Source of the DNA: Pseudozobellia thermophila | GTDB lineage: Bacteria; Bacteroidota; Bacteroidia; Flavobacteriales; Flavobacteriaceae | NCBI RefSeq assembly: GCF_900141855.1 | Contig: NZ_FQYU01000002.1 | Location: 868,001-932,000 of the forward strand | Reading direction: 5' to 3' | Length of the DNA: 64,000 nucleotides | Shown: positions 44,185-52,530 of the stretch, one piece after another | How the letters are laid out: each line of letters begins with the position of its first letter | Position numbering within the stretch: position 1 is the stretch's first letter | Program-made: the position numbers and the translations under genes | Notes under the pieces: generated by a model | The model's input: only the letters and a program-made list of their open reading frames with translations | What the model was told of the DNA's origin: nothing | Databases searched by the model: none

Positions 44185-45081
44185 ATGAACTATAAAAATG
44201 TTACCATCGCCGGAAGCGGTGTTTTAGGCTATCAGATTGCCTTTCAAACCGCGTTTCACGGATTTAATGTAACCGTTTACGATATTAACGACGATGTTCT
44301 GGAAAAGGCGAAGGCCAAATTTGACACCCTTTCAAAGGCCTATAAAAACGATCTAAACGCCACACAGGAGCAAATCGCCAAAACAGGTCAAAACTTAAGT
44401 TACACCTCCGATTTGGCAGAAGCGGTCAAAAATGCCGACCTGCTTATCGAAGCCGTACCCGAAAATCCGGCCATAAAAACGGATTTTTATAAAAAATTGG
44501 CCAAGGTGGCTCCCGAAAAAACCGTATTCGCCACAAACTCCTCTACCCTATTACCGAGTCAATTTGCGGAAGCTACGGGCAGGCCTTCAAAATTTTTGGC
44601 CTTGCATTTCGCCAATACCATATGGCTTCACAATACCGCGGAAATTATGGGGCATGCAACGACCGACCCCAAGGTTTTTGAGGACGTTGTAGAATTTGCC
44701 AAAGCCATCGGTATGCTTCCCCTGCCCCTGCACAAAGAGCAGCCCGGGTATATCCTAAACTCGTTGTTGGTGCCCTTGTTAAGTGCCGCCACCCGTTTAT
44801 TGGTCACCGAAGTGGCCGATCCCCAAACCATAGACAAAACCTGGATGAAGGCAACGGGAGCCCCCGTGGGGCCTTTCGGTATTCTCGATGTGGTAGGTAT
44901 TACGACCGCTTATAACATTGATAAAATGGCCGCGGAAAAAACCCAGGACAAGATAAAACTAAAAACGGTAAAATACCTAAAAGAAAACTATATCGATAAA
45001 AATAAACTAGGTGTTTCTACAGGCGAGGGATTTTACAAATACCCGAACCCGGCTTATAAGGACCCCGGTTTTTTACAGTAA
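44185..45081 (+). CDS. 3-hydroxyacyl-CoA dehydrogenase (NAD-binding, short form)
   Basis: A 298-residue single-function enzyme of the 3-hydroxybutyryl-CoA dehydrogenase type, which reduces or oxidises the 3-position of acyl-CoAs with NAD(H). Rossmann motif AGSGVLGYQIA (GxGxxG at about 10-15), catalytic region ATNSSTLLPSQFAEATGRP and the His of LALHFANTIWLHNTAE, and a C-terminal dimerisation domain with STGEGFYKYPNP. It follows dps after 65 bp on the same strand, an unusual place for such an enzyme; co-regulation with dps suggests a role in redox balance, but the true substrate may differ from 3-hydroxybutyryl-CoA. Confidence 0.92.
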   Translation: MNYKNVTIAGSGVLGYQIAFQTAFHGFNVTVYDINDDVLEKAKAKFDTLSKAYKNDLNATQEQIAKTGQNLSYTSDLAEAVKNADLLIEAVPENPAIKTDFYKKLAKVAPEKTVFATNSSTLLPSQFAEATGRPSKFLALHFANTIWLHNTAEIMGHATTDPKVFEDVVEFAKAIGMLPLPLHKEQPGYILNSLLVPLLSAATRLLVTEVADPQTIDKTWMKATGAPVGPFGILDVVGITTAYNIDKMAAEKTQDKIKLKTVKYLKENYIDKNKLGVSTGEGFYKYPNPAYKDPGFLQ

Positions 45082-45207
45082 GCGGAAGCCATTGTAAAAT
45101 AGGGAAACAAGAACTGGTCCTGTTTTTTAACACGGACACTTGGTATGAAAGAGCTTGGCATAGCCTATGCACATCATTCAGCTCAAAAACTTTGAAATAA
45201 TAGAAAC

Positions 45208-45771
45208 ATGGCAACAATTTTAGAATCGGCCCAAAGAGCCATAAAAAATTGGTGGATATCCATCTTAATCGGGCTACTGTACATCGTTGCAGGGGTATGG
45301 GTCATGCGAACCCCTTTGGAAAGCTATATATCGCTGAGTATTCTCTTTAGCGCCTTCATTTTTGTATCCGGAATATTCCAAATCGTATTTTCCATTTCCA
45401 ATAAAAACCAAATGACGGATTGGGGCTGGTACCTAGCCGGAGGTATCCTAGACTTGATTATCGGCATTTTGCTCCTGGCCCATCCTTTGATGACCATGGC
45501 CATCTTACCGCTTTATGTAGGTTTTTGGCTGCTGTTCCAAAGCATATTGTCGATAGGCCTGTCCTTTCAATTAAAATCGGCGGGAATACCCCAATGGGGC
45601 TGGTTGTTGTTTTGGAGCATCACAACCCTGTTGTTTTCCTTTTTGCTCTTGGCTAATCCGTTGTTTGCCGGTCTCAGTATTGTATATATGACGGCCTTTG
45701 CCCTTATAACCGCCGGAATTTTCAGGATTTTCCTGGGTATCAACCTTAAGAAACTGGGCAACATCTTTTAG
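45208..45771 (+). CDS. HdeD-family membrane protein
   Basis: A 187-residue protein with six predicted transmembrane helices arranged as three repeated helix pairs, the DUF308/HdeD pattern: WWISILIGLLYIVAGVWVM, LAGGILDLIIGILLLAHP and WLLFWSITTLLFSFLLLANP. HdeD is linked to acid resistance in E. coli; the function of the wider family is not established. It lies 126 bp after the acyl-CoA dehydrogenase gene on the same strand. No CRP-type box with the 22-bp spacing was found in that gap, so it may be read from promoter 3. Confidence 0.88.
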   Translation: MATILESAQRAIKNWWISILIGLLYIVAGVWVMRTPLESYISLSILFSAFIFVSGIFQIVFSISNKNQMTDWGWYLAGGILDLIIGILLLAHPLMTMAILPLYVGFWLLFQSILSIGLSFQLKSAGIPQWGWLLFWSITTLLFSFLLLANPLFAGLSIVYMTAFALITAGIFRIFLGINLKKLGNIF

Positions 45772-45915
45772 GCCGATCAAGAAATATAAAAGTGGGGAAG
45801 CCAAACCGTGTTCGAACACCAAGGAAAATGAACCAGGTTGGGGGCTGCCCTTTCCTGGAACGGCCGGTAAGCGTTCCATCCCCAATACAAATGGATCCTT
45901 GCGAAATCTTGATCA

Positions 45916-46539
45916 ATGATAATTGGCAATAGCATCGTCTCCGGGAAAATAGGGTTGCGCATTTTTATGCTTTTGTTTGTCGTGGTATGGTCCAATTCCC
46001 TAATTGGAACGACAGATGTTTACAATTGGCTCATCGAAAATACCCTGACGGTCGTTTCCTTACTTTTTTTGATATTTTCGTTTAAGAGATACAGGTTCAG
46101 CAACTTTAGTTATTTGCTGATCTGTATTTTTTTATGCCTACACGTATATGGTTCAAAATACTCCTATGCCGAAAACACCTTTGGATTTTGGCTGCAGGAT
46201 TTTTTGGCTTCCCGAAGAAACCCGTACGACAGATTGGTACATTTCTGCTTCGGTTTTTTACTCTATTACCCCTTGCAGGAATGCTTCTCACAATGGTTGA
46301 AATTCCCCAAACGTTTGGCCTTCGTACTGCCCATCATGGTATGCCTTTCGGTCAGTGGCCTATATGAAATCATCGAATGGTTGGTGGCCGATGTCTTCTT
46401 TGTGGAACAAGGGATTTCCTATTTGGGTACCCAAGGCGATGTTTGGGACGCCCAAAAGGATATGGCCATGGCCTTTCTTGGTGCGGTTTCGGCCTTTTCC
46501 GTTTTTCACGCCCTTTATCGATACCCCTACAAAACTTAG
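45916..46539 (+). CDS. DUF2238 (YjdF-like) membrane protein
   Basis: A 207-residue integral membrane protein with about six helices. The family signature is the polar stretch in the middle and end: NPYDRLVHFCFGFLLYYPLQ (about 101-120), GLYEIIEWLVADVF (about 149-162) and GDVWDAQKDMAMAFLGA (about 176-192), with conserved His, Glu, Asp residues inside or near membrane helices. The function of DUF2238 proteins is unknown. Last plus-strand gene of the island; it converges with the sigma-like gene, and the 131 bp between them hold no clear terminator. Confidence 0.85.
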   Translation: MIIGNSIVSGKIGLRIFMLLFVVVWSNSLIGTTDVYNWLIENTLTVVSLLFLIFSFKRYRFSNFSYLLICIFLCLHVYGSKYSYAENTFGFWLQDFLASRRNPYDRLVHFCFGFLLYYPLQECFSQWLKFPKRLAFVLPIMVCLSVSGLYEIIEWLVADVFFVEQGISYLGTQGDVWDAQKDMAMAFLGAVSAFSVFHALYRYPYKT

Positions 46540-46670
46540 AAAGCAAAGGGTGCCGAAAGCCTAATTCGGGTTTTGCCTTCCTGCTACGGGCACCCCGACC
46601 ACAGTGAAACCATAGCCTTTTTTAAAAATACATGAATCCCATTCCTTGGCCGCCCCAAAGGCTGTCCAGA

Positions 46671-47441
46671 CTACTTGTCGGAGGCGTACCTATTGAAGAA
46701 ACTAAGCTCGATACTTTTTTTGGCCGTGTCCAAGAGCCTACGTACCTGATCTAAGCTCTCGTTTCGGATCACGGCGATTTCCTCTAGGGAAAATTCGTAT
46801 TCGGTCGCCAGTTCAAAAACCGTCCGCATGGGCAAGGGCAGGTTGTGCAATACCATTTTCGTGTGTTTTGCCATCTCCTCTTCGCCTAGTTCCCGGTCCA
46901 GTTTGTCTTGAAGCTTCTGTTTGTTGTTTTCAATAAAAGCACGGTTCAGCACATAGTCGTTCTTGGGATAGGAGCTATCGTCGAGTTCCTCGATCATCAC
47001 TAGGTCGCCATCGCCATCGGTACTGAATTTTTCTTCCATGGCATCCCATTCGGCCTTTGAGTAGTCGTCGATGTTCTTTAAGAAATAATCATCGAATTCC
47101 TCGTCCACAATGGTTTCCTCCAAAAGCTCGTCCGCTTTTTTGAACAGCCAAGGATGCAATTCGTTTTCATTCGTCACCTCATCGAAATGGTCGTAGGCTT
47201 CGATAAAAAGTTGATCGATAAAATCATCGGTCTTGTATTTCCCATGGGGCAGGTTGCCCTTGGTCAAGGCCGTGCCAATTCTACTGGAGATGTAGCGCCG
47301 TACCTGATGCAGCGTTTTCAGCAACAAGTCGTTGAATGCCGATTTGTCGTTTTCTTTTTTTAACCGCTTTAAATCGACAAAGGTACTGGCTACAAATACA
47401 TTGAATCCCTTTTTGCTTTCGTAATATTTTAGCGTTTCCAT
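46671..47441 (-). CDS. Sigma-70-like protein with intact region 4
   Basis: A 256-residue protein related to ECF sigma factors. Residues about 195-250 form a region-4 helix-turn-helix (LPLPMRTVFELATEYEFSLE, then IAVIRNESLDQVRRLLDTAK). Residues about 40-110 have the helical outline of region 2 (VRRYISSRIGTALTKG, DDFIDQLFIEAYDHF, ELHPWLFKKADEL) but depart from the usual sequence. Between them lies an acidic linker of about 85 residues (EEFDDYFLKNIDDY, FSTDGDGDLVMIEELDD), far longer than in normal ECF factors. It is preceded by its own copy of the island promoter (47469-47512) and may extend the stress response to a second layer of genes. No anti-sigma gene is adjacent. Confidence 0.75.
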   Translation of the reverse strand: METLKYYESKKGFNVFVASTFVDLKRLKKENDKSAFNDLLLKTLHQVRRYISSRIGTALTKGNLPHGKYKTDDFIDQLFIEAYDHFDEVTNENELHPWLFKKADELLEETIVDEEFDDYFLKNIDDYSKAEWDAMEEKFSTDGDGDLVMIEELDDSSYPKNDYVLNRAFIENNKQKLQDKLDRELGEEEMAKHTKMVLHNLPLPMRTVFELATEYEFSLEEIAVIRNESLDQVRRLLDTAKKSIELSFFNRYASDK

Positions 47442-47468
47442 CCTTACTGTTTTTAAATATCATATACC

Positions 47469-47512
47469 CAAAATTGCAGACTAGTGGGCAGTAATACTAT
47501 GACCAAGATCAG
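47469..47512 (-). promoter_or_regulatory. Stress-island promoter 4 (sigma-like gene): CRP/FNR-type box plus -7 element
   Basis: On the minus strand, box CTGATCTTGGTCAT (plus 47499-47512), exactly 22 bp, then CAATTTTG (plus 47469-47476), one base from TAnnTTTG. The box lies 57 bp before the start codon at 47441, as at promoters 1 and 3. The sequence GGTCATAGTATT is shared exactly with promoter 1. Confidence 0.6.
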
Positions 47513-47571
47513 TAAGCGAAATAATATCCGGGTGTTTTGAACCCGTCCTTCAAGGCGGCTTGGATACCGAA

Positions 47572-50259
47572 CTAACCTTGGGAGGTTGTGACAAGACCCT
47601 TGCCCAAGTGCTTGACGGCCTGTGCGGCCACCAAGCCCCCCAAGGCGAACAGTACGACCAAACCCAATTGCACTGCCGACAATGGCATAAGGTTGAGTGC
47701 CTTTGCAGCAGTCGGGATAAGGACGATTCCGAAGGCAATCAACAAGGAGAGGACGATGGCGCCCCATACCCAGGGATTGACCGTGACTTCGTTTTTAAAA
47801 AAAGATTCCCTGCTTTTGGGCATATTGAAAACGTTGAGCAGTTGGGCCAATACCAAGGTATAGAAGGCCATATTGTTCGTAATTTGGGCCGAAAGCCCCA
47901 AACTGTAATGGGAATATACCACCATACCAAGTACCGCGGCACTGATGCAAAGACCGTAGGCAAGGGTTTCGTACCAGTCCGAACGGCCCAAAATGGGTTC
48001 CTTTGGTTTTTTGGGCGGCTGCCTCATAATGTCCTTTTCCCCCTTTCCCAGCCCCAGGGCCAAGGCCGGAAAGATATCGGTGACCAAATTCAGGAACAAG
48101 ATCTGTAAGGGCAGCAAGGGGGAAGTAAGATCAAACAGGGCCGCCACGGCGACCGACACGATCTCCGCCAGATTACATGATAAAAGGTATACCACGAATT
48201 GACGGATATTCTGAAAGATGACCCTACCTTGCCGAATGGCCAGTTCTATGGCGGTGAACTTATCGTTCTTTAAAATAACATCGGCCGCTTCGCGGGCGGC
48301 TTCGGTACCGCGTATGCCCATGGCAATGCCGATATCCGCTTTTTTGAGGGCGGGTACGTCGTTGATACCATCGCCGATCATGCCCACGATATGGTTGTTC
48401 CTTTGATAGAATTTGACCAAGTTCAGTTTCTGCTCTGGGGTTACCCTGGCAAAGACTACGGCTTCCCGCAATTTGGAGCCCTTATCGGTCTGGAAGTCCC
48501 CTTTTACAAGGTCTATGCCCCGCAATACGGCCATGGGGGAGGCTCCGTCTTGTACCAGGCCCACTTCTTCCGCAATTTTTTTGGCGGTTCCCGGATGGTC
48601 TCCGGTCGCCATGACCACTTTTATACCCGCTTTTTTATAAATGGCGATGGTCGTTTTTACATCTTCCCTAGCAGGATCGATAAAGCCCACTACCCCCAAG
48701 AAGGTAAGTTGTTGAAGTAGGGTTTCCCTTTTGGGCATTTCCTTCACCCTTTTATGGGCGAACGCCAGGGTACGCAAGCCTTGGAAGGCCAAACGATCTA
48801 CCTTTTCCTCCCATTCGCCCTTATTGTTGAATGCCGCAGTTCCATCGGACCCCATAATGCTATCGCAACGGCCGACAAGGTTCTCATAAGCTCCCTTAAC
48901 ATAGACATCGAAGTATTCACTGTCTCTATGGGCCGTTGCCATAAGCTTTCGTTCGGCATCGAAAGGGAGCTCGAGTATTTCGGGGTTGTTCTTTTTAAGG
49001 GTAGCCACCCCATATTCCATATATTCCGCAAATTCCACTAGGGCCAGCTCTATGGAATCGCCCCGTTTTTGCTTCGCCTTGAAATCCACATTGTTACAGA
49101 GTATGCCGGTCCTCATCATTTCTTCGAAAACCCTGTTTCCCTTGAGGCCCTTGAGCAAGGTCTCGTCGGCTTGGTACACATCCGGTATAAATGTCTCCCC
49201 GAAAACTAGCGCATGTACCTTCATCCTGTCCTCGGTGAGGGTCCCGGTCTTATCCGTGCAGATTACCGTGGTGGCCCCCAAGGTCTGAACCGCTTCCATT
49301 TTCTTGATCACCACCTTTTTTTGGGCCAGTTTGAGCATACCTTGGGCCAAGGCCACCGTTGCCACTATCGGCAAGCCTTCGGGTATGGCCGCTACCGCAA
49401 GCGCCACACCCGTTTCGATCATCAACAGGAGGTCTTTGCCCCTAATCGCGCCAATAAGCACAATTAAGGCCGCAAGGAACAAGACCAAGCCAATAAGCGC
49501 CCTGCTCAGGCGGTTCAGTTTTTTCTCCAGGGGCGTGCTCTCCTTTTGGGCATCGATACCCATTTGCTGTATATGTCCCAATTGGGTGTCCTTACCTGTT
49601 GCCGTAACGATGGCGCTGCACGATCCGGCCACCACGACCGTTCCCCTGAACACCATATTGCCCTGGTCGGAAATTGGGGTTCCGTCGGCCACCACATCCG
49701 TGAACTTGGCAACGGGAATACTCTCCCCGGTAAGGGCGGATTCTTTTACGGTAAGGTTATCGACTTGGATCAAGCGGGCATCTGCGGGGACCACGTCGCC
49801 CGGCCCCAACAGAATGAGATCTCCGGGGACCAGTTCCGAAGCCGCGATGGCCATCTGATGGCCGCCCCTTACCACCACGACCGTGGTTTGGCCCATTTTT
49901 CGAAGGGCCTCCAGCGAACGCACCGCCTGCAACTCCATAAAAAAACCGATGGATACGGAAATCACGATAACGACGAGGATGGCAAAGCCTTCCAAGGGAT
50001 CGTTGAACATAAAGGCCAGCAAGGCGGCCACCGCCAAGATGTAAATGATGGGATCCAATACTTGGTCGGCCAGGATGCGCCATCGTTTTTTGGGGGCCTG
50101 CCCCGGAACCTCATTGGGGCCATAAGATTCAAGACGTCGCCGTACCTTGTCTTCGTCCAAGCCCATTTCTTTGTTACTGCCCAGGCTTGCAATTGTTTCT
50201 TCTACGGAAATAGCAAAGGGATTTCGGAGCATTTGTAACGTTTTTAGGAATCCGGACAA
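47572..50259 (-). CDS. P2A-type cation-transporting P-ATPase, probably Ca2+
   Basis: An 895-residue ion pump of the inner membrane. Actuator motif TGES (177-180), phosphorylation site D336 in DKTGT, nucleotide-domain KGAYENL and hinge GDGINDVPALKKADIGIAM are all present. The ion-site helices match calcium pumps: PEGLP in M4 (293-297), CNLAEI in M5 (Asn and Glu at the SERCA N768/E771 positions) and NLVTD in M6 (SERCA N796/T799/D800). Ca2+ export is therefore likely, though Mn2+ or Na+ variants of this subgroup exist. It is transcribed alone, from promoter 5 of the stress island, away from the mannoside cluster. Confidence 0.93.
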   Translation of the reverse strand: MSGFLKTLQMLRNPFAISVEETIASLGSNKEMGLDEDKVRRRLESYGPNEVPGQAPKKRWRILADQVLDPIIYILAVAALLAFMFNDPLEGFAILVVIVISVSIGFFMELQAVRSLEALRKMGQTTVVVVRGGHQMAIAASELVPGDLILLGPGDVVPADARLIQVDNLTVKESALTGESIPVAKFTDVVADGTPISDQGNMVFRGTVVVAGSCSAIVTATGKDTQLGHIQQMGIDAQKESTPLEKKLNRLSRALIGLVLFLAALIVLIGAIRGKDLLLMIETGVALAVAAIPEGLPIVATVALAQGMLKLAQKKVVIKKMEAVQTLGATTVICTDKTGTLTEDRMKVHALVFGETFIPDVYQADETLLKGLKGNRVFEEMMRTGILCNNVDFKAKQKRGDSIELALVEFAEYMEYGVATLKKNNPEILELPFDAERKLMATAHRDSEYFDVYVKGAYENLVGRCDSIMGSDGTAAFNNKGEWEEKVDRLAFQGLRTLAFAHKRVKEMPKRETLLQQLTFLGVVGFIDPAREDVKTTIAIYKKAGIKVVMATGDHPGTAKKIAEEVGLVQDGASPMAVLRGIDLVKGDFQTDKGSKLREAVVFARVTPEQKLNLVKFYQRNNHIVGMIGDGINDVPALKKADIGIAMGIRGTEAAREAADVILKNDKFTAIELAIRQGRVIFQNIRQFVVYLLSCNLAEIVSVAVAALFDLTSPLLPLQILFLNLVTDIFPALALGLGKGEKDIMRQPPKKPKEPILGRSDWYETLAYGLCISAAVLGMVVYSHYSLGLSAQITNNMAFYTLVLAQLLNVFNMPKSRESFFKNEVTVNPWVWGAIVLSLLIAFGIVLIPTAAKALNLMPLSAVQLGLVVLFALGGLVAAQAVKHLGKGLVTTSQG

Positions 50260-50364
50260 GCGATCAAGCCCTTCAAAGGAACTGGGATTCCCCCGCTGCC
50301 CGAAGTGCCTTTTTCTACATGTACCGGAGACATGGCTTTGTCATTTTTGAACACTTTACGCGGG

Positions 50365-50408
50365 TAAAATTAAAAAGAGTATGCAGTACAATTGATGACC
50401 TAGGTCAT
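50365..50408 (-). promoter_or_regulatory. Stress-island promoter 5 (P-ATPase): CRP/FNR-type box plus -7 element
   Basis: On the minus strand, the perfect palindrome ATGACCTAGGTCAT (plus 50395-50408), exactly 22 bp, then TAATTTTA (plus 50365-50372), one base from TAnnTTTG. It is the best box of the five and defines the consensus. The untranslated leader to the ATPase start at 50259 would be about 95 bases, longer than at promoters 1, 3 and 4. No -7 element lies at the right distance in the other direction. Confidence 0.68.
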
Positions 50409-50680
50409 GATGGCCTCCCTTGACGGGCCGAAAGTTGAATTTGTCCCAAGCTCCACGAAGCTGCCTTTATGGGTTCTAAAACAAAACGTCCCTCCCATTC
50501 GTACCAGATCTATGGAATTTTCGATTGAGGCCCCTAAATAGTAAGAAAGCCATCCAATCATATCAGCCCTTCCTTTGCAGCATCACAAATAGCTATAAAA
50601 CAATAACTTAAAAAAGACCGACACATTCTTTAGTTAAGGTAAAAGAGAACATCGCACAACAATAAAATAAGAATATTTAA

Positions 50681-50703
50681 GTATGTTCATACATTTAAAC
50701 ATA
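50681..50703 (+). promoter_or_regulatory. Candidate GntR operator upstream of the mannose isomerase gene
   Basis: In the AT-rich 340 bp between promoter 5 and the isomerase gene, GTATGTTCATAC (50681-50692) is an inverted repeat with 5-bp arms and a 2-bp centre; a wider one, TATGTT-N10-AACATA (50682-50703), overlaps it. It lies 45-67 bp before the ATG at 50748, where a repressor could block the promoter. The GntR/UTRA gene of the same cluster (57158-57895) is the natural candidate. The rest of the gap shows nothing else. Confidence 0.4.
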
Positions 50704-50747
50704 TAATTTATATATTAGCGATTTGTAAAAGTAAAATTCGACAAACA

Positions 50748-52520
50748 ATGCAAAGGAACACCAGTCAATATTTAATGCCTGCTGAAAAAAAATCCGTCAA
50801 AAATGTATCCTACGACCTCTATCCTGCTTTCCCCCTTGCGCAAGATAAAATCAACTTGGGCTATGATGGTCTAGCGGATGTAATCGCCAAGGAAAAGGTG
50901 ATATTGCTAGACGGTTATATTGGCGTTGACTGGGAAGAGGTAAGCACCTCGTTAAAAGACCGATTAAGGGCCAAAGGGCTATCGGTACAGGTTTTGAACA
51001 TTCAAGACTGCTTAAAAAATGAAGGTGAAATCGAAAAAATGACGGCGCCTTTCTTAAAAGATTCCCATTCCATCTTTGGCTATAAAACCACCCTTTCACT
51101 TACCGACTTCTTTGATAAGGATAAACTTGCCGGGGTATGCCGCGATAACAACTTCGACCTTACCCTTATCTACGGTACCGGGGCGGCCCAAGCCCAGATC
51201 AAAGGAATGCTGGTGTATTTCGATTTGCCGAAAAACGAAATCCAATACAGAATGCGGGCAGGTTCGGTTACCAATTTTGGTGCTACCACTGCCAAGGCCC
51301 CTAAACAAATATACAAGCAATTTTATTTTGTCGATTGGGTCGTGCTGAACAAGGAAAAGAAACGGTTACTTCCTGAAATCTCGATTGTGGTCGATCAACA
51401 AAGGCCTTTAAATCCTACTTGGACCACTGGAATCGCCCTAAGACAAAGCCTCTCAAAAATGGCCAAAAGCTATTTTAGGGTACGCCCTTGGTTCGAACCA
51501 GGGGTTTGGGGCGGCCAATGGATAAAAGAGCGATTTACGGACCTCAACCCCGACGTACCCAATTACGCGTGGTCTTTTGAAATGATCGTTCCCGAAAATG
51601 GAATCGTCTTTGAAAGTAATGGAAGGTTATTGGAAGTATCCTTCGATATGCTCATGTTTCAAGAATCTGAAAACGTATTGGGAAAGGCCGCTAAACGATT
51701 TCAAGATGAATTCCCGATTCGGTTCGATTTTTTGGATACGTTCGACGGAGGAAACCTATCGGTGCAATGCCACCCCAAGCCCGACTACATAAAAAAGGAG
51801 TTCGGCGAAAACTTCACCCAAGATGAAACCTACTACATCATGGACGCCGGTGAAAATGCAGAGGTATATCTAGGCTTTCAGGAGGATATCGACCCACAGG
51901 AATTCCGACATGCACTGGAGCACAGCTTTAAGAGCAAAGAAGTTCTCGATGTTGAAAAATATGTACAAAAACTTCCGGCCAAAAAACACGATTTGTTTTT
52001 AATACCCAACGGCACCGTTCACTGTTCAGGTATTAACAACATGGTTCTAGAGATCAGTGCCACCCCATACATTTTCACCTTCAAAATGTACGATTGGCAG
52101 CGACTGGATCTAGATGGTCAGCCACGTCCCTTGAACATAGAACATGCCTTTAACAATCTAAATTTTGAAAGAAAAGGTGCAAACGTACGTGAAACCCTCG
52201 TTTCAAAACCTCATATAGAAAGTAGCGGCAAAGATTGGAAAAAGGTTCATTTGCCTACCCATCAAGAACATTTCTACGATATCTATCGCTACGAATTCGA
52301 CACTGAAATTGAAATAGACACAAACGGGCAATGCCATATTTTAATGCTGGTAGAAGGCACTTCGATCAATCTAGTACCCGATAATAAATGTGCCCCACAA
52401 ATGTTCAGGTACGCAGAAACCTTTGCCGTGCCCGCAGCGGCAAAAAGTTATAGACTGGTAAATAATGGCGATACAACAGCAAAGGTCATTGTTTCATTTG
52501 TAAAGGACGAAGCCTGTTAA
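50748..52520 (+). CDS. manA: Class I mannose-6-phosphate isomerase with kinase-like N-terminal domain
   Basis: Converts mannose 6-phosphate to fructose 6-phosphate. 590 residues. The C-terminal half (about 240-590) is a type I phosphomannose isomerase with zinc ligands Q340 and H342 in SVQCHPKPDY, E360 in TQDETYYI and H425 in NGTVHCSG, corresponding to the Gln/His/Glu/His set of the yeast enzyme. The N-terminal 200 residues (VILLDGYIGVDWEEVSTSLK, LTLIYGTGAAQ) look like a uridine-kinase-type fold that has lost the P-loop GxxGxGK, so this part is probably structural or regulatory. Such fused isomerases occur in Bacteroidota glycan loci. First gene of the mannoside cluster; 10 bp before the GH92-type gene. 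Confidence 0.87.
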   Translation: MQRNTSQYLMPAEKKSVKNVSYDLYPAFPLAQDKINLGYDGLADVIAKEKVILLDGYIGVDWEEVSTSLKDRLRAKGLSVQVLNIQDCLKNEGEIEKMTAPFLKDSHSIFGYKTTLSLTDFFDKDKLAGVCRDNNFDLTLIYGTGAAQAQIKGMLVYFDLPKNEIQYRMRAGSVTNFGATTAKAPKQIYKQFYFVDWVVLNKEKKRLLPEISIVVDQQRPLNPTWTTGIALRQSLSKMAKSYFRVRPWFEPGVWGGQWIKERFTDLNPDVPNYAWSFEMIVPENGIVFESNGRLLEVSFDMLMFQESENVLGKAAKRFQDEFPIRFDFLDTFDGGNLSVQCHPKPDYIKKEFGENFTQDETYYIMDAGENAEVYLGFQEDIDPQEFRHALEHSFKSKEVLDVEKYVQKLPAKKHDLFLIPNGTVHCSGINNMVLEISATPYIFTFKMYDWQRLDLDGQPRPLNIEHAFNNLNFERKGANVRETLVSKPHIESSGKDWKKVHLPTHQEHFYDIYRYEFDTEIEIDTNGQCHILMLVEGTSINLVPDNKCAPQMFRYAETFAVPAAAKSYRLVNNGDTTAKVIVSFVKDEAC

Positions 52521-52530
52521 AATTAACGAT

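Noticed and set aside
45828-45841. ATGAACCAGGTTGG as a sixth CRP/FNR-type box
   Set aside because: The right half-site (TCA) is lost and no -7-like element lies 22 bp downstream.
49546-50238. Plus-strand frame of 230 codons opposite the P-ATPase gene
   Set aside because: Antisense shadow of conserved ATPase sequence.
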